From positions 124,001 to 188,000 of the forward strand of contig NZ_JAKJRU010000008.1 of the NCBI RefSeq assembly GCF_021726475.1: 64,000 bases of DNA, given 5' to 3'. A program made the position numbers and the translations under genes. This document shows positions 31,000-44,021 of the stretch, piece by piece. This DNA is from Pseudomonas oligotrophica. GTDB taxonomy: Bacteria > Pseudomonadota > Gammaproteobacteria > Pseudomonadales > Pseudomonadaceae. Numbering within the stretch: the stretch's first letter is position 1; each line of letters begins with the position of its first letter. Below the pieces are notes generated by a model. That model was not told where the DNA came from. It did no database searches and saw only the letters and a list, made by a program, of their open reading frames with translations.

Positions 31000-31392
31000 A
31001 TGTCGGCGACTCAAAACTACGGCACTGGCCGTCGCAAGACTGCAACCGCGCGCGTCTTCCTGCGTCCGGGTACTGGCAAGATTTCCATCAACAATCGCGA
31101 CCTGGATAATTTCTTCGGTCGCGAAACCGCTCGCATGGTGGTTCGTCAGCCGCTCGAGCTGACCGATACCGCAGCCAAGTTCGACGTCTACGTCACCGTT
31201 CTGGGTGGTGGCGTCAGCGGCCAGGCCGGCGCCATTCGCCATGGCATCACCCGTGCCCTGATCGAATATGACGAGGCACTGCGTAGTCCGCTGCGCAAGG
31301 CTGGCTACGTGACTCGCGATGCGCGCGAAGTCGAGCGTAAGAAGGTCGGTCTGCGCAAGGCGCGCAAGCGTCCGCAGTACTCCAAGCGCTAA
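31000..31392 (+). CDS. rpsI: 30S ribosomal protein S9
   Basis: 130 residues, full length, ending in the basic tail KRPQYSKR whose final residues contact P-site tRNA. It follows rplM by 14 bp and is closed by a strong terminator. Confidence 0.98.
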   Translation: MSATQNYGTGRRKTATARVFLRPGTGKISINNRDLDNFFGRETARMVVRQPLELTDTAAKFDVYVTVLGGGVSGQAGAIRHGITRALIEYDEALRSPLRKAGYVTRDAREVERKKVGLRKARKRPQYSKR

Positions 31393-31408
31393 CGGCTGCT
31401 TGCAGAAG

Positions 31409-31445
31409 AACGCCCAGCTCCGAAAGGAACTGGGCGTTTTTTTTT
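31409..31445 (+). terminator. Intrinsic terminator of rplM-rpsI
   Basis: AACGCCCAG (31409-31417) and CTGGGCGTT (31430-31438) form a perfect 9-bp stem with a 12-nt loop, followed by a run of nine or more T. Confidence 0.93.
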
Positions 31446-31535
31446 GGTCGCCAAGGAAGTTCCTGCGACAGCGTGTCGCGTGCTGGAAGCCCCGAGATTG
31501 CTGGCTTCTGGTCTGTTTTGTCACAGGCCATTACC

Positions 31536-31564
31536 TTGTCATCCCGAGGGGTTTTCTTTACCAT
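31536..31564 (+). promoter_or_regulatory. Candidate petABC promoter
   Basis: TTGTCA (31536-31541) and TACCAT (31559-31564) are 17 bp apart, about 80 bp upstream of petA and downstream of the rpsI terminator. Confidence 0.45.
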
Positions 31565-31646
31565 TTGGCGAATTTTTCGCGGCTCAAATTTACGTAGTAC
31601 ATGCCTGCGTCCAGCAGGTGATAAGAAGCTGATGGGAGACGACTGA

Positions 31647-32240
31647 ATGAGCAATGACGGCGTGAATGCTGGCCGGCGTCGCTTCCTTGTGGCCGCCACT
31701 TCGGTGGTTGGTGCTGCAGGAGCGGTGGGTGCCGCGGTCCCGTTCGTGGGATCGTGGTTCCCGAGTGCTAAGGCCAAGGCAGCCGGTGCACCGGTGAAGG
31801 TGAATGTCGGCAAGATCGAGCCTGGCCAGCAGATGGTGGCCGAGTGGCGTGGTCAGCCGGTGTTTATCGTGCGCCGCACGGACGAGGTCCTCCAGAACCT
31901 TGAAAAGGTGGCTTCCCAGGTTGCAGACCCCGAGTCCGCCGCGTCGGTGCAGCCGGAGTACGTCGACCCCAAGGTGCGCTCCATCAAGCCGGAGCTGCTG
32001 GTGGTGATCGGCCTTTGCACCCACCTGGGCTGTGCGCCTTCCTTCCGTCCCGAGGTTGCGGCTCCTGACCTGGGCGCGGACTGGCTGGGCGGCTATTTCT
32101 GCCCGTGCCATGGCTCGAAATACGACATGGCGGGCCGCGTCTACAAGGCGCAGCCTGCTCCCCTGAACCTGCCCGTGCCCCCGCACTCGTACGAGACCGA
32201 TAATGTGATCATCATCGGCGTGGACCAGGAGAAAGCCTGA
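31647..32240 (+). CDS. petA: Cytochrome bc1 Rieske iron-sulfur subunit
   Basis: 197 residues. A twin-arginine signal/anchor (GRRRFLVAAT, residues 9-18) is followed by the Rieske domain: box 1 CTHLGC (C124, H126, C129) and box 2 CPCHGS (C152, C154, H155). C124, H126, C152 and H155 bind the 2Fe-2S cluster and C129-C154 form the disulfide. It carries electrons from ubiquinol to cytochrome c1. Confidence 0.97.
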   Translation: MSNDGVNAGRRRFLVAATSVVGAAGAVGAAVPFVGSWFPSAKAKAAGAPVKVNVGKIEPGQQMVAEWRGQPVFIVRRTDEVLQNLEKVASQVADPESAASVQPEYVDPKVRSIKPELLVVIGLCTHLGCAPSFRPEVAAPDLGADWLGGYFCPCHGSKYDMAGRVYKAQPAPLNLPVPPHSYETDNVIIIGVDQEKA

Positions 32241-33451
32241 TGAGCAAGTTCATGGAATGGGTCGATGCCCGCTTCCCCGCGACGAAGATGTGGGAAGACC
32301 ATCTGGCCAAGTACTACGCGCCGAAAAATTTCAACGTCCTGTATTTCTTCGGCTCCCTGGCCCTGCTGGTGCTGGTCAACCAGATCCTGACCGGTATCTG
32401 GCTGACCATGAGCTTCGAGCCGAGCGCCGAGGGTGCGTTCGCCTCCGTCGAATACATCATGCGTGACGTGGAATATGGCTGGATTATCCGCTATCTCCAC
32501 TCCACCGGTGCATCGGCGTTCTTCGTTGTCGTCTACCTGCACATGTTCCGCGGCCTGCTGTACGGCTCCTACCAGAAGCCGCGCGAGCTGGTCTGGATCT
32601 TCGGCATGATGATCTACCTCGCGCTGATGGCCGAGGCCTTCATGGGCTACCTGCTGCCGTGGGGCCAGATGTCCTACTGGGGCGCACAGGTGATCATCTC
32701 GCTGTTCGGTGCCATTCCGGTCATCGGCGACGACCTGACCCAGTGGATCCGCGGTGACTACCTGATTTCCGGGATCACCCTGAACCGCTTCTTCGCCCTG
32801 CACGTGATCGCCCTGCCGATCGTCATTCTGGGCCTGGTGGTGCTGCACATCCTAGCGCTGCACGAGGTGGGTTCCAACAACCCGCTCGGCGTGGACATCA
32901 AGAAGACCAAGGACGAGAACGGCATTCCGCTCGACGGCATTCCATTCCATCCGTACTACACCGTAAAGGACATTGTCGGTGTGGTGGTGTTCCTCTTCGT
33001 CTTCTGCGCCATCGTGTTCTTCTTCCCTGAGATGGGTGGTTACTTCCTCGAGAAGCCGAACTTCGAAGTGGCGAATGCATTCAAGACACCTGCCCACATC
33101 GCGCCGGTCTGGTACTTCACGCCGTTCTACGCGATCTTGCGTGCCGTTCCGGACAAGCTCCTGGGCGTCATCGCCATGGGTGCGGCGATCGCGGTGCTGT
33201 TCGTGCTGCCCTGGCTCGACCGCAGTCCGGTCAAGTCGATGAAATACAAGGGCTGGATGAGCAAGATCGCGCTGCTGGCGTTCTGCATCTCCTTCATCAT
33301 TCTCGGCGTGCTTGGCGTATTGTCTCCGACCCCTGAGCGCACTCTGCTGGCTCGGATCTGTACGTTCATCTACTTCGCGTACTTCATCCTGATGCCGTTC
33401 TATACCAAGCTCGAGAAGACCAAAGTAGTTCCGCAAAGGGTGGCTGGCTGA
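32240..33451 (+). CDS. petB: Cytochrome bc1 cytochrome b subunit
   Basis: 403 residues with eight or more membrane segments and heme-ligand histidines in the HSTGAS and LHVIAL-HILALH regions. At the quinol-oxidation site the usual PEWY motif reads PVWY (in HIAPVWYFTP). The start and stop codons overlap petA and petC by one base each. Confidence 0.97.
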   Translation: MSKFMEWVDARFPATKMWEDHLAKYYAPKNFNVLYFFGSLALLVLVNQILTGIWLTMSFEPSAEGAFASVEYIMRDVEYGWIIRYLHSTGASAFFVVVYLHMFRGLLYGSYQKPRELVWIFGMMIYLALMAEAFMGYLLPWGQMSYWGAQVIISLFGAIPVIGDDLTQWIRGDYLISGITLNRFFALHVIALPIVILGLVVLHILALHEVGSNNPLGVDIKKTKDENGIPLDGIPFHPYYTVKDIVGVVVFLFVFCAIVFFFPEMGGYFLEKPNFEVANAFKTPAHIAPVWYFTPFYAILRAVPDKLLGVIAMGAAIAVLFVLPWLDRSPVKSMKYKGWMSKIALLAFCISFIILGVLGVLSPTPERTLLARICTFIYFAYFILMPFYTKLEKTKVVPQRVAG

Positions 33452-34260
33452 TGAAAAAGCAATTTGCTGCATTGATTCTTGCGCTGGTGCCGGCCTTCGC
33501 CTTTGCTGCAGGCACCGAGGCTCACCTGGACAAGGTCGATATCGACCTGACCGACAAGGCCGCCATGCAGGATGGTCTGCGTACGTTCAGCAACTACTGC
33601 ATGGGTTGCCATAGCGCGCAGTACCAGCGTTACGAGCGCGTTGCCAAGGATCTTGGCATTCCCGAAGAAGTGATGATGGAAAACGTCGTCTTCTCCGATG
33701 CCAAGATCGGCGACCACATGAAGATCGGCATGAAGCCCGAGGACGCCAAGGGCTGGTTCGGTGCTGCACCGCCCGACCTGACCCTAGTGGCGCGCGTACG
33801 TGGCAACGACTGGCTGTATACCTACATGCGCAGCTTCTACGAGGATCCGGCACGTCCCTACGGCGTGAACAACGTGGTGTTCCCCAACGTGGGCATGCCG
33901 CACGTCCTGGCTCCGCTGCAAGGGCGCCAGGTGCTGCCGGCCAATCTGCCGGAAGGCGAGAGCGTCGCGTGCAAGCAGGTTCAGGTCGCCGAAGGCGGCC
34001 GCAAGCAGTTCGATCCGCTCACCGGGACGCCGATCACTCACGAGGACTGCAGCCAGCTGACGGTCGTTGCGGGTACCGGCACGCTGAGCCAGGCCGAGTA
34101 TGACGAGAAGATCAAGAACCTGGTGACCTTCCTCGCGTATTCCGCCAATCCGGTGAAACTCGAAAGCCAGCGTATCGGGACCTACGTCCTGCTGTTCCTG
34201 GCGGTGTTCTTCGTGTTCGCCTACCTGCTCAAGCGAGAGTACTGGAAAGACGTTCACTGA
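33451..34260 (+). CDS. petC: Cytochrome bc1 cytochrome c1 subunit
   Basis: 269 residues: signal peptide (about 1-19), heme c motif CMGCH at 50-54, and a C-terminal membrane anchor (about 245-262, LLFLAVFFVFAYLL). It passes electrons to soluble cytochrome c. It ends the pet operon before a strong terminator. Confidence 0.97.
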   Translation: MKKQFAALILALVPAFAFAAGTEAHLDKVDIDLTDKAAMQDGLRTFSNYCMGCHSAQYQRYERVAKDLGIPEEVMMENVVFSDAKIGDHMKIGMKPEDAKGWFGAAPPDLTLVARVRGNDWLYTYMRSFYEDPARPYGVNNVVFPNVGMPHVLAPLQGRQVLPANLPEGESVACKQVQVAEGGRKQFDPLTGTPITHEDCSQLTVVAGTGTLSQAEYDEKIKNLVTFLAYSANPVKLESQRIGTYVLLFLAVFFVFAYLLKREYWKDVH

Positions 34261-34288
34261 TCGCCGGCTTGATTCCAGCGGTACCCAG

Positions 34289-34318
34289 CGCGCGCCCTCT
34301 CGGGCGCGCGTGTTTTTT
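34289..34318 (+). terminator. Intrinsic terminator of petABC
   Basis: CGCGCGCCC (34289-34297) and GGGCGCGCG (34302-34310) form a perfect 9-bp stem with a TCTC loop, followed by TGTTTTTTT. Confidence 0.93.
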
Positions 34319-34346
34319 TGTCCATCCATAACGGGAGAGACAGGTG

Positions 34347-34964
34347 ATGGCTGCTGCCAATCGGTTGATCTGCTATTCCGACCCGGCCGATCACTATTCC
34401 CATCGCGTTCGCTACGTGCTGGCGGAAAAAGGCATTGCGGTCGATGTCGTCGACGTGCAGCCGGCCAGCTGCCCGGTTCAGCTGGCGGAAATCAATCCCT
34501 ACTCGAGCGTTCCGACCTTCGTCGATCGCGACCTGGTGCTCTACGAGCCGACGGTCATCCTCGAGTACTTGGAAGAACGCTATCCGCATCCTCCGTTGCT
34601 TCCGGCCTATCCAGTGGCGCGAGCCAACGCACGCCTGCTGATGCATCGCATCCAGCGCGACTGGGTGGCGCTCGCCGACCGTATCCTGGATGCACGTGTG
34701 TCGCAGGGCGCGCGCGGTGATGCACGCAAGGAGCTGCGCGAGAGCCTGACCGGGGTGTCGCCGGTGTTCGCCGAGAAGGCGTTCTTCATGAGTGATGAGC
34801 TGACCCTGCTCGACTGCTGTCTGTTGCCCTTGCTCTGGCGTTTGCCCAAACTGCAGATCGAATTGCCGAGGCAGGCCAGGCCGCTGCAGGACTACATGGA
34901 GCAGGGCTTCGCCCGTCCGGCGTTCCGGACGAGTCTTTCCGATGTCGAGCGCGAGATGCGCTAA
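34347..34964 (+). CDS. sspA: Stringent starvation protein A SspA
   Basis: 205 residues, GST-like fold (N-terminal thioredoxin-like domain with [24 protein letters not shown] to the [13 protein letters not shown] region, then helical domain). SspA is an RNA-polymerase-associated regulator of starvation and virulence genes. The ATG at 34347 is chosen over the GTG at 34344 because of GGGAGAGA about 6 nt upstream. sspB follows after 13 bp. Confidence 0.96.
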   Translation: MAAANRLICYSDPADHYSHRVRYVLAEKGIAVDVVDVQPASCPVQLAEINPYSSVPTFVDRDLVLYEPTVILEYLEERYPHPPLLPAYPVARANARLLMHRIQRDWVALADRILDARVSQGARGDARKELRESLTGVSPVFAEKAFFMSDELTLLDCCLLPLLWRLPKLQIELPRQARPLQDYMEQGFARPAFRTSLSDVEREMR

Positions 34965-34977
34965 GCGAGGCAGCCAG

Positions 34978-35385
34978 ATGAATTCAAGTCGCCCCTACTT
35001 GGTGCGAGCGCTACATCAGTGGATCGTCGACAACGATTGCACCCCCCACCTGCTGGTCGATGCCGACATGCCGGGCGTACAGGTACCCGCCGGCTTCGCC
35101 AAGGATGGCCAGATCGTATTGAACGTGTCGCCAAGCGCGGTCCGCCAGTTGCAGATGGATAACGACGCCTTGCGTTTCGAAGGGCGCTTCGGTGGTGTTC
35201 CGCACGCGCTGGTCGTGCCTTTCGCGGCTGTCATGGCCATCTATGCCCGGGAGAACGGGCAGGGCATGGTCTTCGAGATCGAGCCGACGTCGCCGGATGA
35301 TGACGAAGGCGGTACGCCAAGTCGGCCCGAGGCGCCGGACGGTGCCAAGCCGGCCGGGCGGCCGAGCCTCAAGGTGGTCAAGTAG
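34978..35385 (+). CDS. sspB: ClpXP adaptor SspB
   Basis: 135 residues: an N-terminal SspB domain that binds SsrA tags, an acidic and proline-rich flexible linker, and the C-terminal GRPSLKVVK that docks on ClpX. It delivers tmRNA-tagged proteins to ClpXP. The ATG at 34978 matches the family start. Confidence 0.96.
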   Translation: MNSSRPYLVRALHQWIVDNDCTPHLLVDADMPGVQVPAGFAKDGQIVLNVSPSAVRQLQMDNDALRFEGRFGGVPHALVVPFAAVMAIYARENGQGMVFEIEPTSPDDDEGGTPSRPEAPDGAKPAGRPSLKVVK

Positions 35386-35431
35386 CGGGTCGCTGGCGAT
35401 GCCCGACGGCGTCGCCAGCCGCATCGAGCTG

Positions 35432-37032
<1,601 letters not shown>

Positions 37033-37036
<4 letters not shown>

Positions 37037-38853
37037 GGGTGGGGCTGGTCAGGCAGGCGTTCGATCTGGCCGTCGCGGAAGCGCGCCCAGGGCAGGGCGC
37101 GCTGGATGCGCTGTTCGGCGCCGAGCGACAGGTAGCCGGATACGCCTTCCAGACGCGTGTCCGGGATCGCCACCAGCTGCCCCAGGCGCGGCGCCAGCAG
37201 GTAGGCATCGGCGCCCATGGCATACAGGCGACCCAGGCTGCCTGCGGCCTGCGGCCATTGCTGTTCGAGCTGGCGGCGTAGCGGCAGCTCGGGGTCGAGC
37301 AGCCAGGGGGTCTCGGCGAACTGTACGCCATCGAGGTCCAGGTACTGGGTGCGATTCTGCGTGGCCGAATGGACGTGGGAGGTGGCGTAGACGGGCAGGT
37401 CGCCGGCGTACTGGAAGATCAAGGTCGGACGCACCTGTTGTGCCTGCTGCGGGGTGGCGGCAAGGAAGATGAAGTCGACATCCTGGCGCCGCGACGGCTC
37501 GGCTGCGACCGCCTCGTTCGTCGTGCCCTGCAGGCGCTGCGCGCGCGATTCGCTTGCCCGCAGCTGCAGCAGGTCGGCGATCTGGTTGGCCAGCTGCACC
37601 GGCTCGGCAAGGGCTTCGGCGGCGACCACCGTGCCGCCGAGCTGCTGCCACTGCTTGTTGAACGCGTCGAGCACGCGGTTGCCCCATTCGCCGCGCGGCG
37701 CCAGGGCGATGGCGCGCCGATGGCCGTCGGCCCAGGCGCGCTGTGCTGCGTCCCGCGCCTCGTCTTCGGCAGCCAGGCCGAACTGGAACAGCTGTGCCGG
37801 CGGCTGCTGGCCGGCGTCGCCATAGTTGAGCGCCAGGGTGGTGATCGGCAGGCTGCTGCGGCCGGACAACTGGCGGACCAGTTCCTTTTCCAGCGGCCCG
37901 ACGACCAGCTGCGTGCCCTTGGCCTCGGCCTGCTGGTAGAAGTTGTCGAGCGACTGCAGTGAAGTGCTGTCGTAGAGGTCGATGTTCAGCTCGGGCTGCC
38001 CGGCTTGGCGAGCCTGCAGGTGCGCGGCAAGGAAGCCGTCGCGCAGGGCCTGGGCGACATTCGCCAGCGAGCCCTGCATCGGCAGCAGCAGAGCGATGCG
38101 GCTGAGCGGCTGGTCGGCCAGTTCGCGCAGCCTGGCGAGCGGGCTGGGCAGGCTGCGCGCGGCCGGATGCTGGGCGTGTCTGGCGGTCCAGTCGTCGATC
38201 GCCTGCTGTTGGCCGCTGACGGTGCCGGCTGCTTTCACTGCCGCAGCCAGCGACAGCCAGCCGGCCAGGTCCTGATCGGTCTCGCGGGCGTTCTGCAGCT
38301 GCTCCTGGGGCATGTTGGAGACCAGCGCCCAGATTTTCTCATGGTTCTCTTCCTGGGCGGCCCCGCTGAGCAGCGGGGCGATAAATACGCGCTCGCGAGC
38401 GGCGGCCAACGACTGGCCTTCGCCTTCCAGAGCCTGGGCCCGGGCGCTCTGGCTACGGATCTGCTGTTCGACCGGCAGCTCGCCGAGGCGGGCAAACGAA
38501 GGGTGGTTGAGTGCCTGCAGCGCCTTGCCCGAGTCGCCCGCCGCCAGTGCCAATTCGGCAAGCAGCGTGCTGGCGAAGACCTGCTGGGCCGGCGTCAGCG
38601 ATTGCAGCGGGACCTGCTCGAGAATGCTCCTGGCTTGCGCCGGATTGCCTTGTTGCAGGCTCTGGTCGGCGGCCGCCAGGCGCAGCGCAGCGGCTTCTTC
38701 GGCTTCGCTCCGGCGAGCTTGCTCCAGCAGTTGCTGGGTGGAGGTCTGGGGCGTGCGCGGCAGTTCGCCGAGCGATGGCGACTGCGAGCCGGCGCAAGCG
38801 GCGAGAAGGATTGCCAGGCTTATGGGAAGAATCGAGCGAAAGCGGGCCAGCAT
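37033..38853 (-). CDS. lpoA: Outer-membrane lipoprotein LpoA (PBP1a activator)
   Basis: 606 residues. Lipobox ILLAAC with lipidated C20; an N-terminal TPR-like helical region (to about 250) is followed by a periplasmic-binding-protein-like domain (from about IALLLPMQGSLANVAQALRDG). LpoA reaches through the peptidoglycan to activate the bifunctional PBP1a. It is divergent from rsmI, as in E. coli. Confidence 0.94.
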
Positions 38854-39040
38854 GTGGTCGTTCCTGAGACGGTGGCGGTTTCAGCCGAGGTGGGCAGGCT
38901 GGGCGGCGAGCGCGCCGAACCTGGCATAAACGGCGTCCATGACGCGGGCAGCGACCGATTGTACCCAAGCTCCGCGGCAGCGGCGACGAAGCAGGAGGCG
39001 ATCGGGCTACAATGCCGTTTTTTGTGATCGAGGTAAGGCT

Positions 39041-39904
39041 GTGACTGTCAGCGAGGTGGCAAATTCCTCCGCCGGAACGCTCTACGTGGTGGCCACGCCG
39101 ATCGGCAACCTGGAGGACATCAGTGCCCGTGCGCTGCGCGTCCTTCGCGAGGTCGCCCTGATCGCGGCCGAGGATACCCGGCATTCGGCGCGGCTGATGG
39201 CGCACTTCGGCATCGGTACGCCGCTGGCTGCCTGCCATGAGCACAATGAGCGCGACCAGGGTGGGCGCTTCCTCGACCTGTTGCGTGACGGCAAGGATGT
39301 CGCGCTGATCTCCGATGCCGGTACGCCGCTGATCTCCGATCCTGGCTTCCATCTGGTGCGCGCCGCGCGGGCGGCCGGCATTCGCGTGGTGCCGGTGCCT
39401 GGCGCCTGCGCGCTGGTGGCGGCGCTGTCGGCGGCCGGGCTGCCGTCGGATCGCTTCATCTTCGAAGGCTTCCTGCCGGCCAAGAATGCCGCCCGCCGGG
39501 CGCGGCTGGAGGCGCTGCGCGAGGAATCGCGCACGCTGATCTTCTATGAGGCCCCGCATCGCGTGCTCGAGTGCCTGGCTGACCTGGGCGATATTTTCGG
39601 CGCGCAGCGCCCGGCGCTGCTGGCGCGTGAGCTGACCAAGACGTTCGAGACGCTGAAGGGCTTGCCCCTTGGTGAGCTGCATGCCTGGGTGGCGGCCGAC
39701 ACCAACCAGCAGCGCGGCGAATGCGTGCTGGTGGTGGGTGGATGGGAGGCTCCGGCAGGCGACGACGCAGTGGATGGCGAGGTGCTGCGCATCCTCGACC
39801 TGCTGCTCGGCGAATTGCCGGTCAAGCGCGCCGCCGCCCTCGCGGCGCAGATCACCGGGATGCGCAAGAACCTGCTCTACCAGCTCGCGCTGGAGCGCAA
39901 GTGA
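39041..39904 (+). CDS. rsmI: 16S rRNA 2'-O-methyltransferase RsmI
   Basis: 287 residues, tetrapyrrole-methylase fold with GTLYVVATPIGNLEDIS at the N-terminus. It methylates C1402 of 16S rRNA, the same nucleotide that RsmH (this window) methylates on the base. The GTG at 39041 is preferred: GAGGT lies 6 nt upstream, and the longer frame from 38939 has no family support. Confidence 0.95.
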   Translation: MTVSEVANSSAGTLYVVATPIGNLEDISARALRVLREVALIAAEDTRHSARLMAHFGIGTPLAACHEHNERDQGGRFLDLLRDGKDVALISDAGTPLISDPGFHLVRAARAAGIRVVPVPGACALVAALSAAGLPSDRFIFEGFLPAKNAARRARLEALREESRTLIFYEAPHRVLECLADLGDIFGAQRPALLARELTKTFETLKGLPLGELHAWVAADTNQQRGECVLVVGGWEAPAGDDAVDGEVLRILDLLLGELPVKRAAALAAQITGMRKNLLYQLALERK

Positions 39905-39922
39905 GCAAGCGCAACGGCGTGC

Positions 39923-39951
39923 TTGCGACACCCTGGCGCGACGGGTACTCT
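39923..39951 (+). promoter_or_regulatory. Promoter of rnpB
   Basis: TTGCGA (39923-39928) and TACTCT (39946-39951) are 17 bp apart, placing the start at the mapped 5' end of the RNA. The GC-rich discriminator (GCGCGGCGG) resembles growth-rate-controlled stable-RNA promoters. Confidence 0.6.
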
Positions 39952-39960
39952 GCGCGGCGG

Positions 39961-40319
39961 AGAGTCGATCAGACAGTCGCTGTTCCGTTTGTTTCGGCAG
40001 GCGGGAGGGAGGAAAGTCCGGGCTCCATAGGGCGAAGTGCCAGGTAACGCCTGGGAGGCGCGAGCCTACGGAAAGTGCCACAGAAAACAACCGCCTAAGC
40101 GCTTCGGCGCCGGTAAGGGTGAAAAGGTGCGGTAAGAGCGCACCGCACGGCTGGCAACAGTCCGTGGCTAGGTAAACCCCACTTGGAGCAAGACCAAATA
40201 GGGACCCATTGGCGTGGCCCGCGCTGGGTCCGGGTAGGTTGCTAGAGGCAGTCAGCGATGGCTGTCGTAGAGGAATGGCTGTCCTCGACAGAACCCGGCT
40301 TACAGATCGACTCTCCGCT
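39961..40319 (+). ncRNA. rnpB: RNase P catalytic RNA, type A
   Basis: About 359 nt. The 5' AGAGTCGATC pairs with the 3' GATCGACTCT (P1). The conserved cores GAGGAAAGTCCGGGCTCC, CACAGAAAACAACCGCC, and GGTAAGGGTGAAAAGGTGCGG are present, as is AGGTAAACCCCACTTGGAGC for tRNA 3'-end pairing. It matures the 5' ends of tRNAs. The 3' end is placed by P1 pairing and may be off by a few bases. Confidence 0.95.
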
Positions 40320-40472
40320 TCTTTTCTTTCAGCGCAGCCCGCGCTAATGCCCAAAAGATCTTGCTCTTAACAAAGCACTTTAAGTTTGCGGTGCAAGTTT
40401 CTTGTCGCTTTCGGTTTCCCCCATCCCTTCTTCGTCAGTTTTCCGTTGTTTCCTCGTGATCGTCGCTAAATT

Positions 40473-40523
40473 GCCGCCCCACAAGGCTTTTTCCCGCCGG
40501 ACGCGCCTTGACGGTGGGGCGGC
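40473..40523. repeat. Inverted repeat spanning the mraZ promoter
   Basis: GCCGCCCCAC (40473-40482) is perfectly complementary to GTGGGGCGGC (40514-40523); an inner AAGGC (40483-40487)/GCCTT (40505-40509) pair extends it with a small bulge. The right arm covers the end of the -35 hexamer and the spacer. Confidence 0.6.
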
Positions 40524-40537
40524 CGCATTTCTATAGT
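40508..40537 (+). promoter_or_regulatory. Sigma-70 promoter of mraZ and the dcw cluster
   Basis: TTGACG (40508-40513) and TATAGT (40532-40537), 18 bp apart. The predicted start at about 40544 falls at the first MraZ-type repeat. The 188 bp between rnpB and this promoter hold no gene. Confidence 0.75.
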
Positions 40538-40544
40538 GCGCACA

Positions 40545-40580
40545 AGTGGTAGAAAGTGGGATGAAGTGGGTAAATATGGG
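40545..40580 (+). promoter_or_regulatory. MraZ operator: four 10-bp-phased repeats
   Basis: AGTGGT (40545), AGTGGG (40555), AGTGGG (40565) and TATGGG (40575) are spaced exactly 10 bp apart, immediately after the predicted start site. MraZ is known to bind TGGGN repeats with this helical phasing upstream of its own gene, so autoregulation is expected. Confidence 0.85.
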
Positions 40581-40610
40581 CATGGATAGCTAATTTCAGG
40601 GGAAGCAGCC

Positions 40611-41066
40611 GTGTTTCGCGGAGCAAACGCCATCAGTCTCGATGCCAAAGGGCGGCTAGTGATGCCCAGCCGGTACCGTGACGAGCTGCTTTCGCGAGGC
40701 GAGGGGCAATTGATCGTGACCATCGATGCCGTCGATCGCTGCCTCTGCATCTATCCCTTGCCCGAATGGGAGCTGATCGAAGCCAAGCTGCGCGAGCTGC
40801 CGTCGCTGCGCGAAGAGGCCCGTCGCCTGCAGCGCCTGCTGATCGGCAATGCCGTCGATGTGGAGATGGACGGCAGCGGGCGTGTGCTGGTGCCGCCGCG
40901 CCTGCGCGAGTACGCCCGCCTCGACAAGCGCGCCATGCTGGTCGGCCAGCTCAACAAGTTTCAGCTGTGGAACGAAGACGACTGGAACGCGATTTCCGAC
41001 GCGGACCTGGCGGCCATCAAACAACCCGGCGCGCTGCCGGACGAACTACGTGACCTAATATTGTGA
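40611..41066 (+). CDS. mraZ: Transcriptional regulator MraZ
   Basis: 151 residues with two SpoVT/AbrB-like half-domains, each carrying a DxxGR signature ([15 protein letters not shown] near 10-24; [15 protein letters not shown] near 85-99). It forms a ring that binds the operator repeats upstream and represses the dcw operon. It starts with GTG at 40611, preceded by AGGGGAAG. It overlaps rsmH by four bases. Confidence 0.96.
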   Translation: MFRGANAISLDAKGRLVMPSRYRDELLSRGEGQLIVTIDAVDRCLCIYPLPEWELIEAKLRELPSLREEARRLQRLLIGNAVDVEMDGSGRVLVPPRLREYARLDKRAMLVGQLNKFQLWNEDDWNAISDADLAAIKQPGALPDELRDLIL

Positions 41067-42006
41067 GCCAGATCAGCGACCTGCAGCATGTCACCGTGTT
41101 GCTCGACGAAGCCGTCGCGGCGCTGGCCGTGCGCCCGGACGGGCGCTACGTGGACGGAACCTTCGGGCGTGGCGGGCATAGCCGGCTGTTATTGAGGCTG
41201 CTCGGGCCTGATGGCCGCTTGCTCGGGTTCGACAAGGATCCGATGGCAATCGCCACGGGACAAACGCTAGCGGCCGAAGACGGCCGCTTTGTCATTGTGC
41301 AGAGAAGCTTTGCCGAGCTTTCCGACGAGCTGCGCGAACGCGACTGGCTTGGCAAGGTCTCGGGCGTCCTGCTCGATCTCGGCGTGTCTTCGCCGCAACT
41401 CGACGATCCGGATCGCGGCTTCAGTTTCCTGCATGACGGGCCGCTGGACATGCGCATGGATCCGGCGCGAGGCGTCAGTGCCGCACAGTGGCTGGCCGAG
41501 GCGGCCGAGGACGACATCGCCCGCGTGTTCAAGGACTACGGCGAGGAGCGCTTTGCCAAGCGCATGGCGCGTGCCGTGGTGCAGCGCCGGGCCGAGGCGC
41601 CCTTTACCCGCACGGCCGACCTGGCCAAGGTACTCGCCGAAGCCAATCCGGCCTGGGAGAAGGGCAAGAACCCGGCGACCCGCGCGTTCCAGGGGCTGCG
41701 CATCTTCATCAACAACGAACTGGGCGATCTGGAGCGCGGGCTCGATGCCGCGCTCGAGGCGTTGGACGTCGGCGGTCATCTGGTGGTGATCAGCTTCCAC
41801 TCGCTGGAGGACCGGATCGTCAAGCAGTTCATGCGGCGTCATGCCAAGGGCGAGGCGGACAAGCTGCCGCGCGACCTGCCGATCATCCCGAAGGCCTTCG
41901 AGCCGCGTCTCAAGCTGCTGGGCAAGCCGCAGTACGCCTCGGACGAGGAAGTGAAGGCCAATCCACGCGCGCGCAGCGCGATCATGCGGGTCGCGGAGAA
42001 AGTCCG

Positions 42007-42010
<4 letters not shown>
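41063..42010 (+). CDS. rsmH: 16S rRNA (C1402-N4) methyltransferase RsmH
   Basis: 315 residues, SAM-dependent methyltransferase with [16 protein letters not shown] near residue 33 and the conserved [16 protein letters not shown] near 240. It uses GTG at 41063, inside the mraZ stop region (GTGA). It methylates the base of C1402. Confidence 0.97.

Positions 42011-44020
<2,010 letters not shown>

Positions 44021-44021
<1 letters not shown>

Noticed and set aside
38453..40354. 633-codon minus-strand ORF across lpoA 5' end, rsmI and rnpB
   Set aside because: Antisense to rsmI and RNase P RNA; amino-acid composition typical of a shadow frame.
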